A model generated the notes under the pieces. The model did not search any database, was not told the DNA's origin, and worked only from the letters and a program-made list of their open reading frames with translations. From assembly GCA_013398295.1 (NCBI GenBank), contig VZSF01008499.1:273323-337322 (forward strand): 64,000 bases of DNA, given 5' to 3'. Within the stretch, counting starts at the first letter, position 1; each line of letters starts with the position of its first letter. The translations under genes were made by a program, and so were the position numbers. This DNA is from Chionis minor. Lineage: Eukaryota > Chordata > Aves > Charadriiformes > Chionididae. Shown piece after piece: positions 1 to 12,908 of this stretch.

Positions 1-588
1 AGGACCCCACAATGGAACAGGTGGATGCCTGAAGGAAGCTGTGACCTTGTGGGAGGCCCGTGCTGGAGCAGGCTCCTGGCAGGACCTGTGGACCCATGGA
101 CAGAGGAGCCCAGGCTGGAGCAGGTTTGCTGGCAGGAGTTGTGACTCCGTGGGGGACCCACACAGGAACAGACTGCTCCAGAATGACTGCATCCTGTGGA
201 AGGGACCCACGCTGGAGCAGTTCGTGAAGAACTGCACCCCATGCAAAGGACTCATGTTGGAGAAGTTCATGGAGGACTGTCTCCTGTAGGAGGGACCCCA
301 CGCTGGAGCAGGGGAAGACTGTGAGGAGTCCTCACCCTGAGAAGAAAGAAGTGGCAGAGACTTCTGCCACAGGTGATGAACTGACCACAATGCCCATTCC
401 CTATCGCCCTGTGCCACTCAGAGAGAGGAGCCAGAGAAATCAGGAATGAAGTTGAGCTCAGGAAGAAAGGAAGGGGGTGGGGAAACTGTTTTAAGATTTG
501 CTTTTATTTCTCATTATTTCACTCTGATTTTGATTGGCAATAAATTAATGTACCCAAGTCGAGTCTGTTTTGCCCATGACGGTAAAGA
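1..588 (+). repeat. Truncated avian interspersed repeat, LTR/ERV-like
   Basis: This stretch is GC-richer than its surroundings and has a degenerate internal repeat. The decamer GCTGGAGCAG recurs at 62-71, 114-123, 211-220 and 302-311, separated by variants of GGACTG, CCCGTGG and GGGACCCACG. It ends in a T-rich block, an AATAAATTAA stretch at 539-548 and the phrase AAGTCGAGTCTGTTTTGCCC (557-576). I remember this arrangement from a repeat family common in bird genomes that I associate with endogenous retroviral long terminal repeats, but I cannot name the family. The left end is cut by the window edge, and similarity to the remembered family stops near 588. The 82-codon open frame at 41-289 is a by-product of the internal repetition, not a gene. 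It sits inside the host intron, antisense to the cadherin gene. Confidence 0.5.
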
Positions 589-3500
589 AACATTTTTAGT
601 TAAATACAAAGGAGGAAGCTCATAGCCTCTGTTTTAGGCATCTAATTTGTGTAGGATTCACAGAAACACAACCCTAAATATCTTACCCTAGTTGAAAGAA
701 ACAGAGAAGCTGAGTTAAATGCTTATACTGCTGTAACGTACACTGTGTGAATGCTACTTTCCCTACAACCTTTTCATACCAGGTTTAAATAATACTAATA
801 GTTCACTAATACCTTCAAATAAACATAAATCAATGGTTGCTGCCTTTTACTTTGCCTTCATGAGAGTTTTCTCTGTACACAGTGACTAGGTAGGGGAGTT
901 ATTCTAAGAATATTAGAAGACCTGAAGACTGAACAGGATAAAGTCACACTGACACAAATTAATTTTCAAAGACTATTATTAATTTTGTTGATTTGAAACA
1001 GCTTCCTTGAACCAGGGCTACAGTAAGATGATAACATCTTTTCATCCAGCTCTCAAGAAGGGTATCACAGACATCAATGGAAAAATGAATCACATGCCCT
1101 GGAGTGAAAGAGAATATTAATGCTTGCACCATAATGAAAGTTTAGAAATTCAATTGTTAATCCAAAAGTCTTCAAGTTAAGCACTGCATAGGTTTTCTGC
1201 CACACTTGTGATTGTATCCTGTGACTTACATTTTTAATTACCTGCTCAGCCATAACTATAAATACACTATCAGATAGCTTGTTAGGTAACAATGGGAAAA
1301 TAAGCAAACATATCTCAAATAGTTTCTTAGCCAGAAGAGCCCTTCAACTTGCTCTGTTCTAATCAATTCACAAGTGCTGTTCATAGATCATGCATGGATT
1401 AGATATCTACAAAAGGAAACATAATGAAGCCAAGATGTTGTTTACACCAACACTAGAAACAAATGATAGCAAGAGTCACGAACTAGCAGAAGAACTGGTT
1501 TACAGTTCCCTATCCATACATTTTTCTAGTTACACAGTTCTTACAGTGGTTTTTCTTGTGGACAGTCTATCATCAATCAAATGAAAAATACTACATTTCA
1601 ATTTTTTCTCAAAGGGAAATGCAATAAATGTTTTTTTACAAGTAAAAGAGCGTATAACAAACAATACATGCAGTATCTAAAAGCTAAAATCACAAAGGAA
1701 TACCACTAGTAAAGACTCAGAAAAGTTTCAAAAAACTTTTAATGGAATATCTACTCAGTGAAAGGCTCTTCCTTCCCACTCCCATTGAATTTATCAATAT
1801 ATGACATCCACATGTCACAGTGCTTAAAACAAAAGATGGAGCCCCTTCAAGGAGCTTGGATGTGGCTCAACCTCATAATATCTACATATCAAAAGCACCA
1901 TTGAAATATTCTACGTAGCCAGTGGCTGACCAGCTGGTATGAAATCCTGTATTGTGAACACAGCTCACTATGCAAAGCTAAAAGCTTCTTGATGCATCCA
2001 TACAATTGCTTTAACAAAGCAACAGCCAGAAGCAAACCATAGCAGTGAAGAAGTTAGGTTACAGTTTTTATTCTACTATTGTATCCATTTTTCTTTCAAA
2101 AATAAAAAAGTGGATGGGGGGAAAAAGTGAATCTTTAGTGAGTGTTCTAAGTGCAACACTCCAAAAATACCCCCAAAGAAAACAGGGAGGTAAACTTTCA
2201 AGTCCACAGTCTAGATGCCATAAAATAGAAGTTACATATGCCATGGAGAACAGTGTCATCTTGTATATGATTTTAATGTGTTGTAGTGTTGCAAATGGTT
2301 AGCTACTAATTAATTTAAATCTCATAATACTGAAAACATCTCTGTCTACTTCTACGTAAAATACTAAGGGCTATAATAAACATAAGAAGTCAAAAAGGCT
2401 AATGCACTGATTTTCATTCCTCATTTATAAATGCTCTATCAGTATGAAAAATTACTCGTTTCAAAAAAACCCCCAACTTATCAGGAAGGAAAATTCATGG
2501 AAGACTCCAACACCATCACTATGCCTCCTTTTGGGTCCTCTAGTAGTGAAAAGAGCAGATAAAACAGAATATGCCATACTGCAAATTGGAAAAAACTGCA
2601 GAACACATCAGTAACAGACTGCACGTGTATAAGATCAGAAAACCAAAGACCAAAACTGTAATATGATCTTGATTGGCTTATGGGTTTGGAGATCCACCTC
2701 TTAAAGAATTCCTATTTCTTGTCATATTTGTCCATTGCCCTCTGTTCACAAAATGCAGCCCACATAACTGAAGTCCTTCACATAGCCTTCAGAGACACAT
2801 CTAAATTAGGCCAGGTATCAGAGCATATGAAGACAGCTTTAGCATGACAAAAACTGGAAAATATCACTGTCCTAACAAGAAGTAAGGAGGAAGAGCTTCT
2901 TCCTCTGAATACTGAACAGCTTTTGCAGCTATTTAACCCACAAAGATAGCAAAACTTCTGTGTGACAAGTTGGCAATATTAATGTTTATTTGTTTAAAAA
3001 TTTTTTTTGCCAAGAGTGTAAAAATCATTCTGCTCACCAGTGACTGAGCGTAAGCACTATTTTAGGTAGGTGTGGAAGAATATAAAAGGAAAAAGTGTTT
3101 TCTTCAGGAAAAAACCCAACACACACCATTAATATTAATAAGATAAAATTAGACACAGTCAGACCTCATGAATTACCCAGGAGGTCTGATTAAGCGCAAT
3201 CAGATTCCAAGCACTATAATGCTGGGAATAGTGTCTCTGACCTGAATGCTCTTCTCATCATGAAATGTCAGCAATAATGACCTCAAGCAACTTCACCCTG
3301 AATTTGGTCTGCCTTTGATAAAACGCCATAATAGATCTGCAAGATAATAGTAACTTATAAACTTATATGGTCTTCATGATTAAGTATGACATTTTTTTCC
3401 TACACAAAGTGCCAAAACTGGAAAAAAAAGACCAAAAGGTCACGATCCAAGGAAGAAGCCTTTCAAACAAAAGGACTTCTGCAAAGCCAGTGCTGCTAGT

Positions 3501-4743
3501 GTGATCCACAGGGGCTCTTTCTCTGACAAGCCTGCTGGAGCAGCTTTAAAATGACCAGTTAAATGCCTGTGGAGATCCAGCTCCCTAATTATTGATTGAC
3601 CTATATACTTTTGGCATCAGTTATGCCTCAGAGAATCTGATTTGACAGGCAGTTAAAAGTCCACAGTTAAATAAATTCTGAAATAGCCAAGACAAGCAGA
3701 CCAACTTCCTAAGAAGATTAGTTTCTTCTGTTCAATATTTTGGGGACCTTTTAAGAAAGTGAAAATAGGCACCATTTTGAAAGAATAGAGCCTTGCAGTA
3801 TTTCGTATGTCAAACAGCTAATATATACACACATACAACAACCCCAAAAATTCTTAAAACATATAAAATAATCCCCTGTGCCATAAGCATCAAGAAGCAA
3901 ATCCGTTCATTGGGATACATTCATATGCAATGGCTGGCTCTCAATGGTAGCTGCAGTTTAGTTTACCCCTCCCTGAAAGACACCGTGGACATTCATAGGT
4001 ACACTACTCATGTTCTTTCCAGCTGATATTGATAACTATTTTAAAGTTAGAAAGCAGCCTACAGGAGCTGCTTTGTGGCCATGGGGAAAGTAATTCAATC
4101 TGTGAGATTCAACATGTCTTTGAAAATAATTCACCAAGATTTGCTTTTGCCATAACTCTTTTCTTGCTCTCATCGTCACCCTTCATCGAACTCTCTCCAG
4201 AAACCAGAAAGTAAAAGGCAGAAAAAGACACTTACAAACCTAATCATTGAACCAAACAGGGAGGCAGCTGGGTGTTTTGAGACTGTGAGCAGAATGGGGA
4301 CTTATTCTAGCACAGTGTGGGGAAAGAAGATTAGGACAGAAACAAAGGTATGAAATGAAAGGACAAGCATCTTGAAGGGTCTTTTATTGCTCCTCAAAAG
4401 TAAGACCTAAACATTTCAGGAACTCAGATATTATTGTAAAAAATAATGTTTTTATTATTTCTTACAATGATGAATAAATTTATGGCTGACAATAGTGGGT
4501 AAGTGGCATACTGCTTGCCCTGTATTGTACTGGCATGTACTATGTTTCCCATTCTCATTTTTATTCCAGTGAATGCAAAGGCTTTATGTTAAACCTAAAT
4601 CCTCTGTCTTCCTCTCAAACTATTTTCCAGCAGAATCTAAGTTTCAATTGTATGACATGACTCCACATAAAAAAAAGCATCATCAAGGAAAAGATACGTG
4701 TAGTATAATTATAGCCTCTCAGAATCACAGACTCGCACAGTAC
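1..4743 (-). other. Intron downstream of the second cadherin exon (partial)
   Basis: This is the 5' part of the intron that follows the exon at 4975-4744, read on the minus strand; its far end is outside the window. Apart from the LTR-like repeat at 1-588 it is AT-rich sequence. I see no further cadherin-coding exon, since no DxNDN, DRE or ATDxD-type frame appears on either strand. No tRNA-like or other RNA gene is recognisable. Short open frames at 1390-1584, 2045-2302, 3793-4026 and 4029-4214 have no recognisable domain and no supporting context. Confidence 0.7.
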
Positions 4744-4975
4744 CTGTGGATGTATCCACTGTGAAAAAAGAAGAAAATTCTCCTGGGACCAGTTCATACA
4801 TGACAACGCCATATATTCCTGAATCTCTGTCTGTGGCAACAACATTTATGATCTCTGTTCCTGGCTGCGTGTGACTGCTGATGCTCGTCGCATAGACGGC
4901 TTGTTCAAAAACAGGCTGATTATCGTTAATATCTTCTATCTCGATGCGAACGAAAGCTTGGGCACTCAGCCCACC
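4744..4975 (-). CDS. DCHS2: Exon of a giant Dachsous-type cadherin (probably DCHS2): linker plus most of the next cadherin repeat
   Basis: This internal exon has 77 codons plus one base. On the minus strand a polypyrimidine stretch and CAACAG acceptor (4980-4976) precede GGTGGGCTG. The translation starts GGLSAQAFVRIEIE, then the calcium-binding linker DINDN (residues 15-19) with QPVF, then a new extracellular cadherin repeat with ATDRDSG (47-53) and FFTVDTSTG (70-78). The last glycine codon is split G|GT. The donor is CAG|GTACTG, a valid GT but a weak match beyond position +3. Reading on past it gives a stop within about ten codons, which supports splicing here. The phase-0 start fits the preceding exon exactly, restoring VKATDG-GGLSAQ. 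In such proteins this part is extracellular, and Dachsous cadherins bind FAT cadherins between cells in planar polarity and Hippo signalling. A large Dachsous/FAT-class cadherin is clear. DCHS2 rather than DCHS1, FAT2 or FAT3 is an inference from memory and long introns, at about 0.55. Confidence 0.85.
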
Positions 4976-5600
4976 CTGTTGGATAAATCAGAAAGATAAA
5001 AACAAAACACAAGGTCAGTTTTAAAAGTGTACACAATACAATCATTCACATCAGGCTTCAGCCCATCATTAGGAAACGGAACAAGCTACAACAATATCGA
5101 GCAATGAAAATCTCTGTTAAAAACAACTTACGGTATCTGTAAGACCCCAAAATACTGCATTTAGGTAAGCTACATGTTCAGAACAACTCCAGTGGACTGA
5201 CAGAGTACACAAAGAAGTTCAGCTTCTCACAACAGTGAGGCCTGAACACAAAGTTATTTTTGTTTATACTGAGCACTACACATGGCAAATTTTTACTAGT
5301 CTAACCTCAGCTACACGCCACTTATCCCTTCACAGATGAAAGTCTTTCTGCCCCAGAAACACATGCCCCTCAGGTGACTGTGATGCTCCAGTAAAGCAGA
5401 AATAACTTTTTTCTGTCTATGAGTGTTTCAGATTTAAAAGCATGACCATTGTAACAGCGAACGTGAGGCTTTTTCAACTATTGATGAAGAACACAGACTG
5501 AGAGCAGAGCAGTGCAGGACAGCCAAAAGCTGACTTGTCAGGCTGCAAGACCTATCCTCAATTTACCTCCCTGGCAGCTTTAAGCAGTTCTGCTCATTTT

Positions 5601-5698
5601 GTGTGTGTGTGCGTGTGCGTGCCTATACATATATATACATTTGTGTATATAGAAGTGTGTGTGTGTATACGTATCTCTATATGTACGCATATATGCTC
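5601..5698. repeat. Compound TG/TA microsatellite
   Basis: Alternating purine-pyrimidine DNA starts with a run of TG dinucleotides at 5601-5610. It passes through GTGCGTGTGCGTG, then TA-rich TATACATATATATACA, then a second TG run near 5655-5666 and more TA-rich repeats. Such alternating sequence is prone to length polymorphism and can adopt Z-DNA. It lies about 0.6 kb upstream of the exon at 4975-4744, within the intron. The open frame across it is an artefact of the repeat. Confidence 0.85.
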
Positions 5699-7601
5699 GT
5701 CTACATACCCACACCTTCACTTTGCATACACAGCGACAAAACAATACCAAAGTAGACTGAAGAGCAACTGAAAAGATTTGTTGATGTAAAATTCATAACT
5801 GATTACATAAAATTATTTCCAGCGCATTTGTGATTTTGCAGAGAAAGAGGTCTCCCCATGCTTTCTAGGGGGTTTGGCTCGACTTCTCTGCTCAAACAAG
5901 AAACAACTTTTCTGTACAGAAAGAGCTGGGAAAAGAGCCAGGCCTTGGTCACAGCTTCAACACCGTACCTCTTTGTGACCCCAGCCCAGCCACTGCACTG
6001 CTCTCCACACGGCTGAAGCTCCTGCTACAGGTGCCCACCAAGAGCCCGCTGAAATACCAGGTGAGCAGCCGCAGTTCAGCCTTGCTCTGCAGTGAAACTG
6101 GAGAAGCTAGGACCAATTGCGAGCTGGCTTATCAAACCACACTACAGCAAAATCATGATTTTTCCATGGCAAAGCACTGAATTTTTTGGCAATCTGGAAA
6201 AAAAGACAATTCTGTGGGTTCTGAAGCAGAGATCCCACAGAGCCCCGAGTGAAACAAATGGCAACTTACTTCTGAGAGGCACCACCTCATGCTCCCTGCA
6301 GACTCCCTCCATCAGTTTGGAGGGGTTCATGTTTCCAAGGTTATTTTACAGCCCCAACTACAGACATTTTTAAAAGAAAGCAGCTCTACCTGTGGCACAG
6401 CTAATGGTGAATGTTGGGGCGCTGATGTGTACAACGCAGGCACAGAGCAGCACATGTATGTATAGCCTGCGCATGCTGTACGCAGTACATTAAGATACAG
6501 ACTGAGGAAGAATCCCGCATTCTTCAAAGTCACACTGAGAGTGCTGGGCTTGTACCAATTAGTCACTTACCGAAACTGCTGACACAGATCAGATGTTGGT
6601 GCATACACATGACAAGCTATGCTGAGCAAGTCCAAACTGAATTTTGCAGTCACAGTAGCTATGATATATAAAAAACCACTAGGTTGCATATTTCTGCAAC
6701 CTAATTGTTCATGTCAATTATCTTTAAACCTGACCTTCATGAAAGTATCCAATAACTCAGACTGGATACTACTCCTTTAGACTTGCCCTGCAGCATAAAG
6801 TCTCCCCCAAAACTATTTTTGAAGGTTTGCTGATCGTGTCCCCAGGGTCTAACTTACTTTTGGGCAAAAACACTATCTGCATTCTCCCTTACATTTCCAC
6901 AGGTATTTTTGCTTTGTTCTGTTTTGGGTTTTTTTCAGCCTTGCAGTAGTATTACCTCTGGTGGGTGGCAGTGACATTCCCATGAAAGCTCAAGTACATG
7001 GAAAATCGAGATGATCTTGCACATCAAGCATCTATGTTTCAGAAAATAAGGCATGGCATGCTCCCAGGGCTCACACTGCTGTGGAGGCCGCCAGGACACA
7101 TGTCTGGGGACCAGAACGGTGAGTGGTACTGGGCTAGCACCAGCCTCAAACTACTGAGACAGTCATGGAACCCTGTGCTGATATGGGGAAGTGGAGATGT
7201 GCAGAACTAGTGGGCTCACTGCCAACACCCCAACCCCACTTCAGGGTGAGTCCCTTCCCCAACACCTTGATTTCCACAGGAAGGAAATCCCTGCACAGGA
7301 GCTGAAAGGGGACCCCTATGTGCTCTGTCAAAGCCCGCTGTCAGAAGATGCTCTGTAGCTTCACAGTTTTCAGGCACTTCAGGACAGGAATCAGAAATAT
7401 TTTTAAGGGAAGAAGGCCAAGAAAGAATTGAGGTCAAGAATGAAAAGCATCTAAAAACAGGCAAAGTCTGGAACAGCATGAAACCAAACTCATGAGAAAC
7501 TGCTCCTTCCAAGTTTCATTATTGCTAAACAGACATTAAAAAACCCCCCAGTACCCAGCTAATTTATATCTATCCTATGGAGTTATGTAAAGACTGCAAA
7601 G

Positions 7602-7704
7602 TCATAGAATCATAGAATGGTTTAGGTTGGAAGGGACCTTAAAGATCATCTAGTTCCAACCCCCCTGCCATGGGCAAGGACACCTCCTACTAGATCAGGT
7701 CTTT
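7602..7704 (-). mobile_element. CR1 LINE 3'-end fragment
   Basis: Read on the minus strand this ends in the classic CR1 terminus. A block giving CCTTGCCCATGGCAGG is followed by GATGATCTTTAAGGTCCC, TTCCAACC and a tail of octamer-like units around TCTATGATTCTATGA. CR1 elements are non-LTR retrotransposons of birds and reptiles that usually insert as 5'-truncated copies, and this copy keeps only about 100 bp. It is oriented with the cadherin gene. Its sequence is close to the 5' part of the fragment at 25714-26120, so both come from related subfamilies. Confidence 0.9.
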
Positions 7705-10544
7705 GGAAGTTGATTAATTCTAAATATATGGGAGAAGCAAGTTGGAGACCTACTAACTACCTAATCTCTCAGAAGACCAACCAAATTTTATGATGGAGAC
7801 AGATCCTTCTTCTCCTGAAGAAGCAATGTATCCCCTCACAAGAGTCAAGTATGATATTAACTTACTCACTTATGATATTAACAGGTTATGTTCCAGCTCT
7901 TGTTCTGGCTATGAAAATTTTAAAGTATCATTTCAGTTGAGAAGGAGCAAACTGCTTCTCTTTTAACTATGAATATATTTCATCTACTCAGAAGCAAGCA
8001 TGACATAGTAGGTCTTCCAACATATGAAGGCTGATTTAAACAAGTCTGTTACAAAAAATTACACTTGTCAAAACGTGTTACAAGCAACAGAAAACCACAG
8101 TTTGCTTCAAAATCCCTTTTTTTCAAGTGTTCAAGTATTTTTAACTAATGCTGTGCTGTTTGATGCAAGACAAGTTAACAATTACAACAGCTTCTTTCCC
8201 AGAATCCTGAGAGTTGTGTCTTCCATGGAACAAAAAAAGGACGCAAGAAATTACCACCAAGTCAAAATAACCACAAGTAATATTTTCTTTACTTTGGCAG
8301 GACCAAATTCATGTGAAAATAGAAAGCTATTAGTACACCTCTTTATCATGTCTCAAAAAAAAATTATCCTGCCTTTGGTGGGAGAGACTCTTTAGCTTAA
8401 TAAGTAGAAATGGTGCTGCTTCAAATAGCTGTATTTCTTTGTCCTGATGCTGTAAAATGCTTAAGAATTCATCAAGCTTTCCATGACAACCTCCAACTTT
8501 TTGTCAGTGAATTGTGCTGTCAAATTTTTGTTCCAAACTAAACTGTGATATACCGGATCTCTGACATGAAGACATATTTTCTTTTTTTTGGTGTTAAACC
8601 TGAAAGATATGTTGTCTTGAAGTCACAATTCTATCAACATGGAGAGACACTGCCAATTATTTCAAAAGCCTTAGCTCCTTCAGAAGCTTTGCCTGTGAGC
8701 GTTGAGCTCTTTATCTCTTTGTTTCAATGGCTTCAGTGTAAAAGACAAAGAAAACTGGACAACAGTGTGTTTTACCAAAAAGCAAGAGATGAAGAACAAA
8801 GTATTTTTCTATGCAGAAAGGCAGTAAGACAGTCACTAAGGTTTTATTATTATTAGAAGTTCTTCAGAGTCTAAATAAATACCAACCTATGTAACTGGCA
8901 GAGCTTACATGCTTAATAAATTGTTCTGGTACCTGTTTAAAGATGTGCAGTAACAAAAAGGGTGCTAATGCCATACTGTACATTGATAGCCAACTTCATA
9001 ATCTGCTGCATATGACATAAATTGAAAGAGTTCAGAATACACTACAAATTGCCCCAAAAATCATTGCACTTCAGCCTTGAAGCCCAAGCCTGGTGTCTTC
9101 TTCACAAGATGAAACTTCAACTTACAATCTCATCACGTCAAATTGAGAATTATGCCTATTTATTTATTAAAGGAAACACACCTTGATGAAAGAAAAAAAT
9201 ACTCCTACTACTCAGGTGAACTGCTTACCTACTTGTTCTTTAGCATGTCAAAGCTCCTATTTTGAGCTACAAACCTTGAAAGTCATTGCATGCAATTACA
9301 TACAAAAATATGTGGTTTTGAAGAAGCCCAGGCATAGTACCAAAGTCAATACTATGAGGCAGCTTTAGCCAGGTGTTCTGTGACAGTGAGGTTGGTTTAT
9401 GCACAATATGTGAACCTAAAGCTCAAGTCTTTCCTCTATTTTTTGAATTTTTCACATATGTGTACTTTAATTGCTTATGCAAACATTCTCAAAGCATTTA
9501 AATTGAATTTTCAAAGAATGCTTCCCAACAAGAAGTGGTAACACCCATCTGTGTAAGGAAGCACACAATCCTAAGAAAATTCAGTGATAATCTTGAGCGT
9601 ACAGTACAGATGTAAACACAATCCTCTATATAACTGTATCTTCATATTTAGCAGATGCACTTGTATATGCAGTTAGATGAGACTTAAGATTTACTTTAAA
9701 GCACTGTATTTAAAATTCTTAGGTTTTTTATCTTAGTCTCTACAAGTGCATCTGATTTTGAAGTAGTTTTCAGCATTAAATTTTTTTTTTTTTTTAAAAG
9801 AAAAACCCTCCAGAATAGGATAAAAAGACCAAGACTCACAAAGATAGAAATCTAGAAAAGGTGGCAACTAAAAGTCTTATTATCTTAATACTGCTCAACT
9901 GGGGATGAAAAGAAGCATCCTTGTTTCTTTTACAGGGAACGCTAGGTCTACACTTCTTCGGCTGCTACATAATCATTGCAAAAGGTTCAATACAGCCTTG
10001 GCAGGCTGTTTCACTCAAGTGAAAGTGCCTGCATTGCAGGTCTGCAGACCACCTCCCTGCTGTCAAAAGCACTTTCACACTGAGCCACACAGAACGACCT
10101 CAGTCACAACAGATGCCCGGGAAGTCCTTGCAGCACTCACAAGATCTGCAGAGCGCTCTGTCTGAACCGGAGTACTAGACATGCCCTGTAGCCTGCACGT
10201 ACAAAAGCAGCTCTGCCACCGTGCTGCTGTCTGCCGGCAGCTTCTAACGGGAGGGCAGGGAAGGAGCAGCCTGGATGGGCGGATGAACATATGGGTTAGT
10301 CACCCTCCTCGCTGCATCCCCAGGTCAGACAGCTGGGTCTGCCCAAGGGCTGGAGGGCTCTACCCCCACGCTCCAGAGCCAAGGCTGGCTGCATACTCTT
10401 CTGCTTCTCTCCATCATTCCCTGGCAGAAATTATTTCCATGGGTTTTGTCCTATGACATGGACGCCCTTTTCATTGGAGAAAATACGGCCCAAAATCAAC
10501 AGATCTTACTCCAGGCAAAGGCTAACAGATGGGCAGGGGGAAGA

Positions 10545-11888
10545 AAGAAGCACTGGTGGAACAAGTCCCACGATGGGAGTGCTGGGATGGAGGGCTACAG
10601 GCTGTTCAGGAGGGATAGGCAGGGCAGGTGAGGAGGAGGTGTCGCACTATACCTAAGTATCACACTATATATACTATTACAGCTAGTGATGATCCCCTTA
10701 GGGGGATGAAAAACAAAGGACATGTTGCAGTGAGTATCTTCTACTGATCACCCGGCTAGGATGTAAGCACTGATGGCAATTCTAGAAGCAACTGGAAGAA
10801 ATTTCTCGATCAGTAACCCTGGTCCTTATGGGAGATTTCAATTTCCCAGACATCAAGTGGGAATATCATACTGCTGTGACAAGCAAGTCTTGGAAATTCT
10901 TGAAGTCAGCAGGAGGTACCTTCTTGTCACAGGTACTCACTGAGCCAACTAGAAAAGATGCCCGCCTACACCTGCTGTTTGTGAATAGAGAGGGACTCAT
11001 GGGAGAGCTGATGGTAGGTGGTTGTTTTGGCCACAGTGATTATGAAATGATTGAGTTTAAAATTTTCAGTCTAATGAGAAAAAAGGACAGCAGACTTGCT
11101 ACCCTGGATTTCAGATGAGTAAACTTTAAGCTATCCATGGACATATTTAGCAGAGTACCCTGGAAATCTGTTTTTGAGGGCTTAGCAGTCCACGAGTGCT
11201 GGTCAGTCTTTAAGAACGACCTTTTAGAAGCACAATTTCTCTGTGTTGCAAGTCAGGCAGGGCAGAAGACCAGCTTGGCTAAACAGGGAAATCTTCATGG
11301 AGCTCAACAGGAAAAAGAAATTGTATGATCTCTGGAAGTGAGATCAGGCTTCTCAGGAAGATTACAGAGCTGTGGTTTGTATATGCAGGAAGAAGACATG
11401 AAAGACCAAAGCTCAATTAGAGTTGAAACTGGCCAGCGTTGTTTCAGATAACAAGGGCTTTTTGAAGTATGTTAATAGCAAGATGAGGTCTAAAGAAAAT
11501 ATTGGACAGATACTTGTTGAAGCTGGTCATCTGACTGATAAGGACAAAGAAAAAGCAGAGGCGTTCCACACGTTTTTTGCCTCAGTCTTTATGCTGAGCT
11601 CTTCTCCCTGGTATCCAGTGTGAGGACGTGTGGGAATGGTTCAAAGCTGCACCAGGAGAGGTTTGTACTGGACATTAGGAAGCATTTCTTTACCAAGAGG
11701 ATGGTCAAACACTGGAACAGGCTTCCTAGAGAGGTGGTCGATGCCCCAAACCTGTGTGTTTAAGAGGCATTTAGACAATGCCCTTAATAACATGCTTTAA
11801 CTTTTGGTCAGCTCTGAATTGGTCACGCAGTTGGATTAGAAGATTGTTGTAAGTCCCTTCCAACTGAAACAGTCTATTCTATTCTACC
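10545..11888 (+). mobile_element. CR1 LINE with internal deletion: endonuclease and linker kept, reverse transcriptase lost
   Basis: The second reading frame of a CR1 element is visible in broken pieces. First comes an endonuclease stretch with WNKSHDGSAGMEGY then LFRRDRQGR (about 10549-10630), ended by a stop. Next is MGDFNFPDIKWEYH through the GHSDYEM catalytic region (10828-11118). A linker follows with VPWKSVFEGLAVHE (11149 on), ELNRKKKLYDLW in shifted frames, and LASVVSDNKGF through [14 protein letters not shown] (11423-11600). At about 11600-11630 the sequence jumps straight to the conserved C-terminal and 3' region, with frame remnants of [20 protein letters not shown] and then a terminus of repeated TATTC units at 11872-11887. 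The whole reverse transcriptase core is missing, and several stops and frame changes are present. It is an inactive fossil, antisense to the cadherin gene. The left boundary is uncertain and could be nearer 10480. Confidence 0.9.
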
Positions 11889-12891
11889 ACTACAGTGGGC
11901 ATGGCTTCCTTTGGCCAACAAGTTAGGATAAAAGACACATACCCGGAAGTGTTTTCGACCCTGACAACATCTAAAAGCTATGACTGTAGTCCAGAATAAA
12001 AAGGAAACTCAAATAAAATCTCCATCCTTCCCTTCTGACTCACAATGTCCCCAAGGTAAAAAGAAAAAACAAAAAAGCTGTGGAGCTTTATTATGTGGAT
12101 ATATTTAGAAGGTACCTGAAGCACTACACGTTAGTGAATCCTGGGATATGCTGAAACCAGAGCCTAACAGAGCCAAACTGGGGAAAAACAGGCAAAATGA
12201 CAAAAAAGGTACCGGGGCACAGATTTTCAAACCAACCCACCAAAAAGCATCCTACCACCATTCAATGGCAGCCTTCAAAACATCAAGGGCAGTCCTATCA
12301 CAGCACTCAAGAACCTCACTTGGACTAAACAAAACCAAGGCAGTCCACTCTGCAAAAGGAAAAGACAAAGAAAAAAAAAAAATCCCAAAACCATAAACCC
12401 AAACCTACTCTCAGTAGGGTCTACAGATGTGGTATGGCACCCCTTACAGCTGTAGGGGACAAAGAGCAGTAGAATACCCTGCCCATGCTCTGCAGTTTTC
12501 AAAAATTCTTGCCACACTGATGAAGAGAGACAGTATGCTGGTACATGCACTGCGTTACCTACAGAGATGTTTGCTGCTGGAACTGGTCTATGCCTGGTAG
12601 CAGCTCTCACAAGCTTAGATCATCTGGTATTCCCCAGCTTTTGAAGAAAACTGTGTGGGCCAGCTCCTCCAAGAGTCAAGGTTGGACACTCCTGAATGCC
12701 CCTTATTGTGCACCAGCCTCAAGATTGTGCAACTCAGTTTTTGGCTTTAAAGGCCAGACAACTGTTGCTTGTAAGCAGATAGTACAGATGCCACTAGACA
12801 GAATTTAAATTATCATTATTGCAATTAAATTTCCCTGGACTGCAGCGGGTTTTCTTTAACAGTTGCAGGTGTTGCTGTTAATTTGGTTGAA

Positions 12892-12908
12892 AGAGAGAGA
12901 GAGAGAGA
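12892..12908. repeat. Short (AG)n microsatellite
   Basis: Eight AG units plus one A form a simple dinucleotide run, flanked by GGTTGA on the left and TGATGGGC on the right. It lies in intronic DNA and no function is implied. Confidence 0.9.

Noticed and set aside
41..289. 82-codon open frame near the window start
   Set aside because: It lies wholly within the LTR-like interspersed repeat and follows its internal GCTGGAGCAG periodicity.
8024..8856. Two neighbouring plus-strand open frames of 123 and 103 codons
   Set aside because: They are rich in residues expected from AT-rich DNA and show no domain, no signal peptide and no similarity that I recognise.
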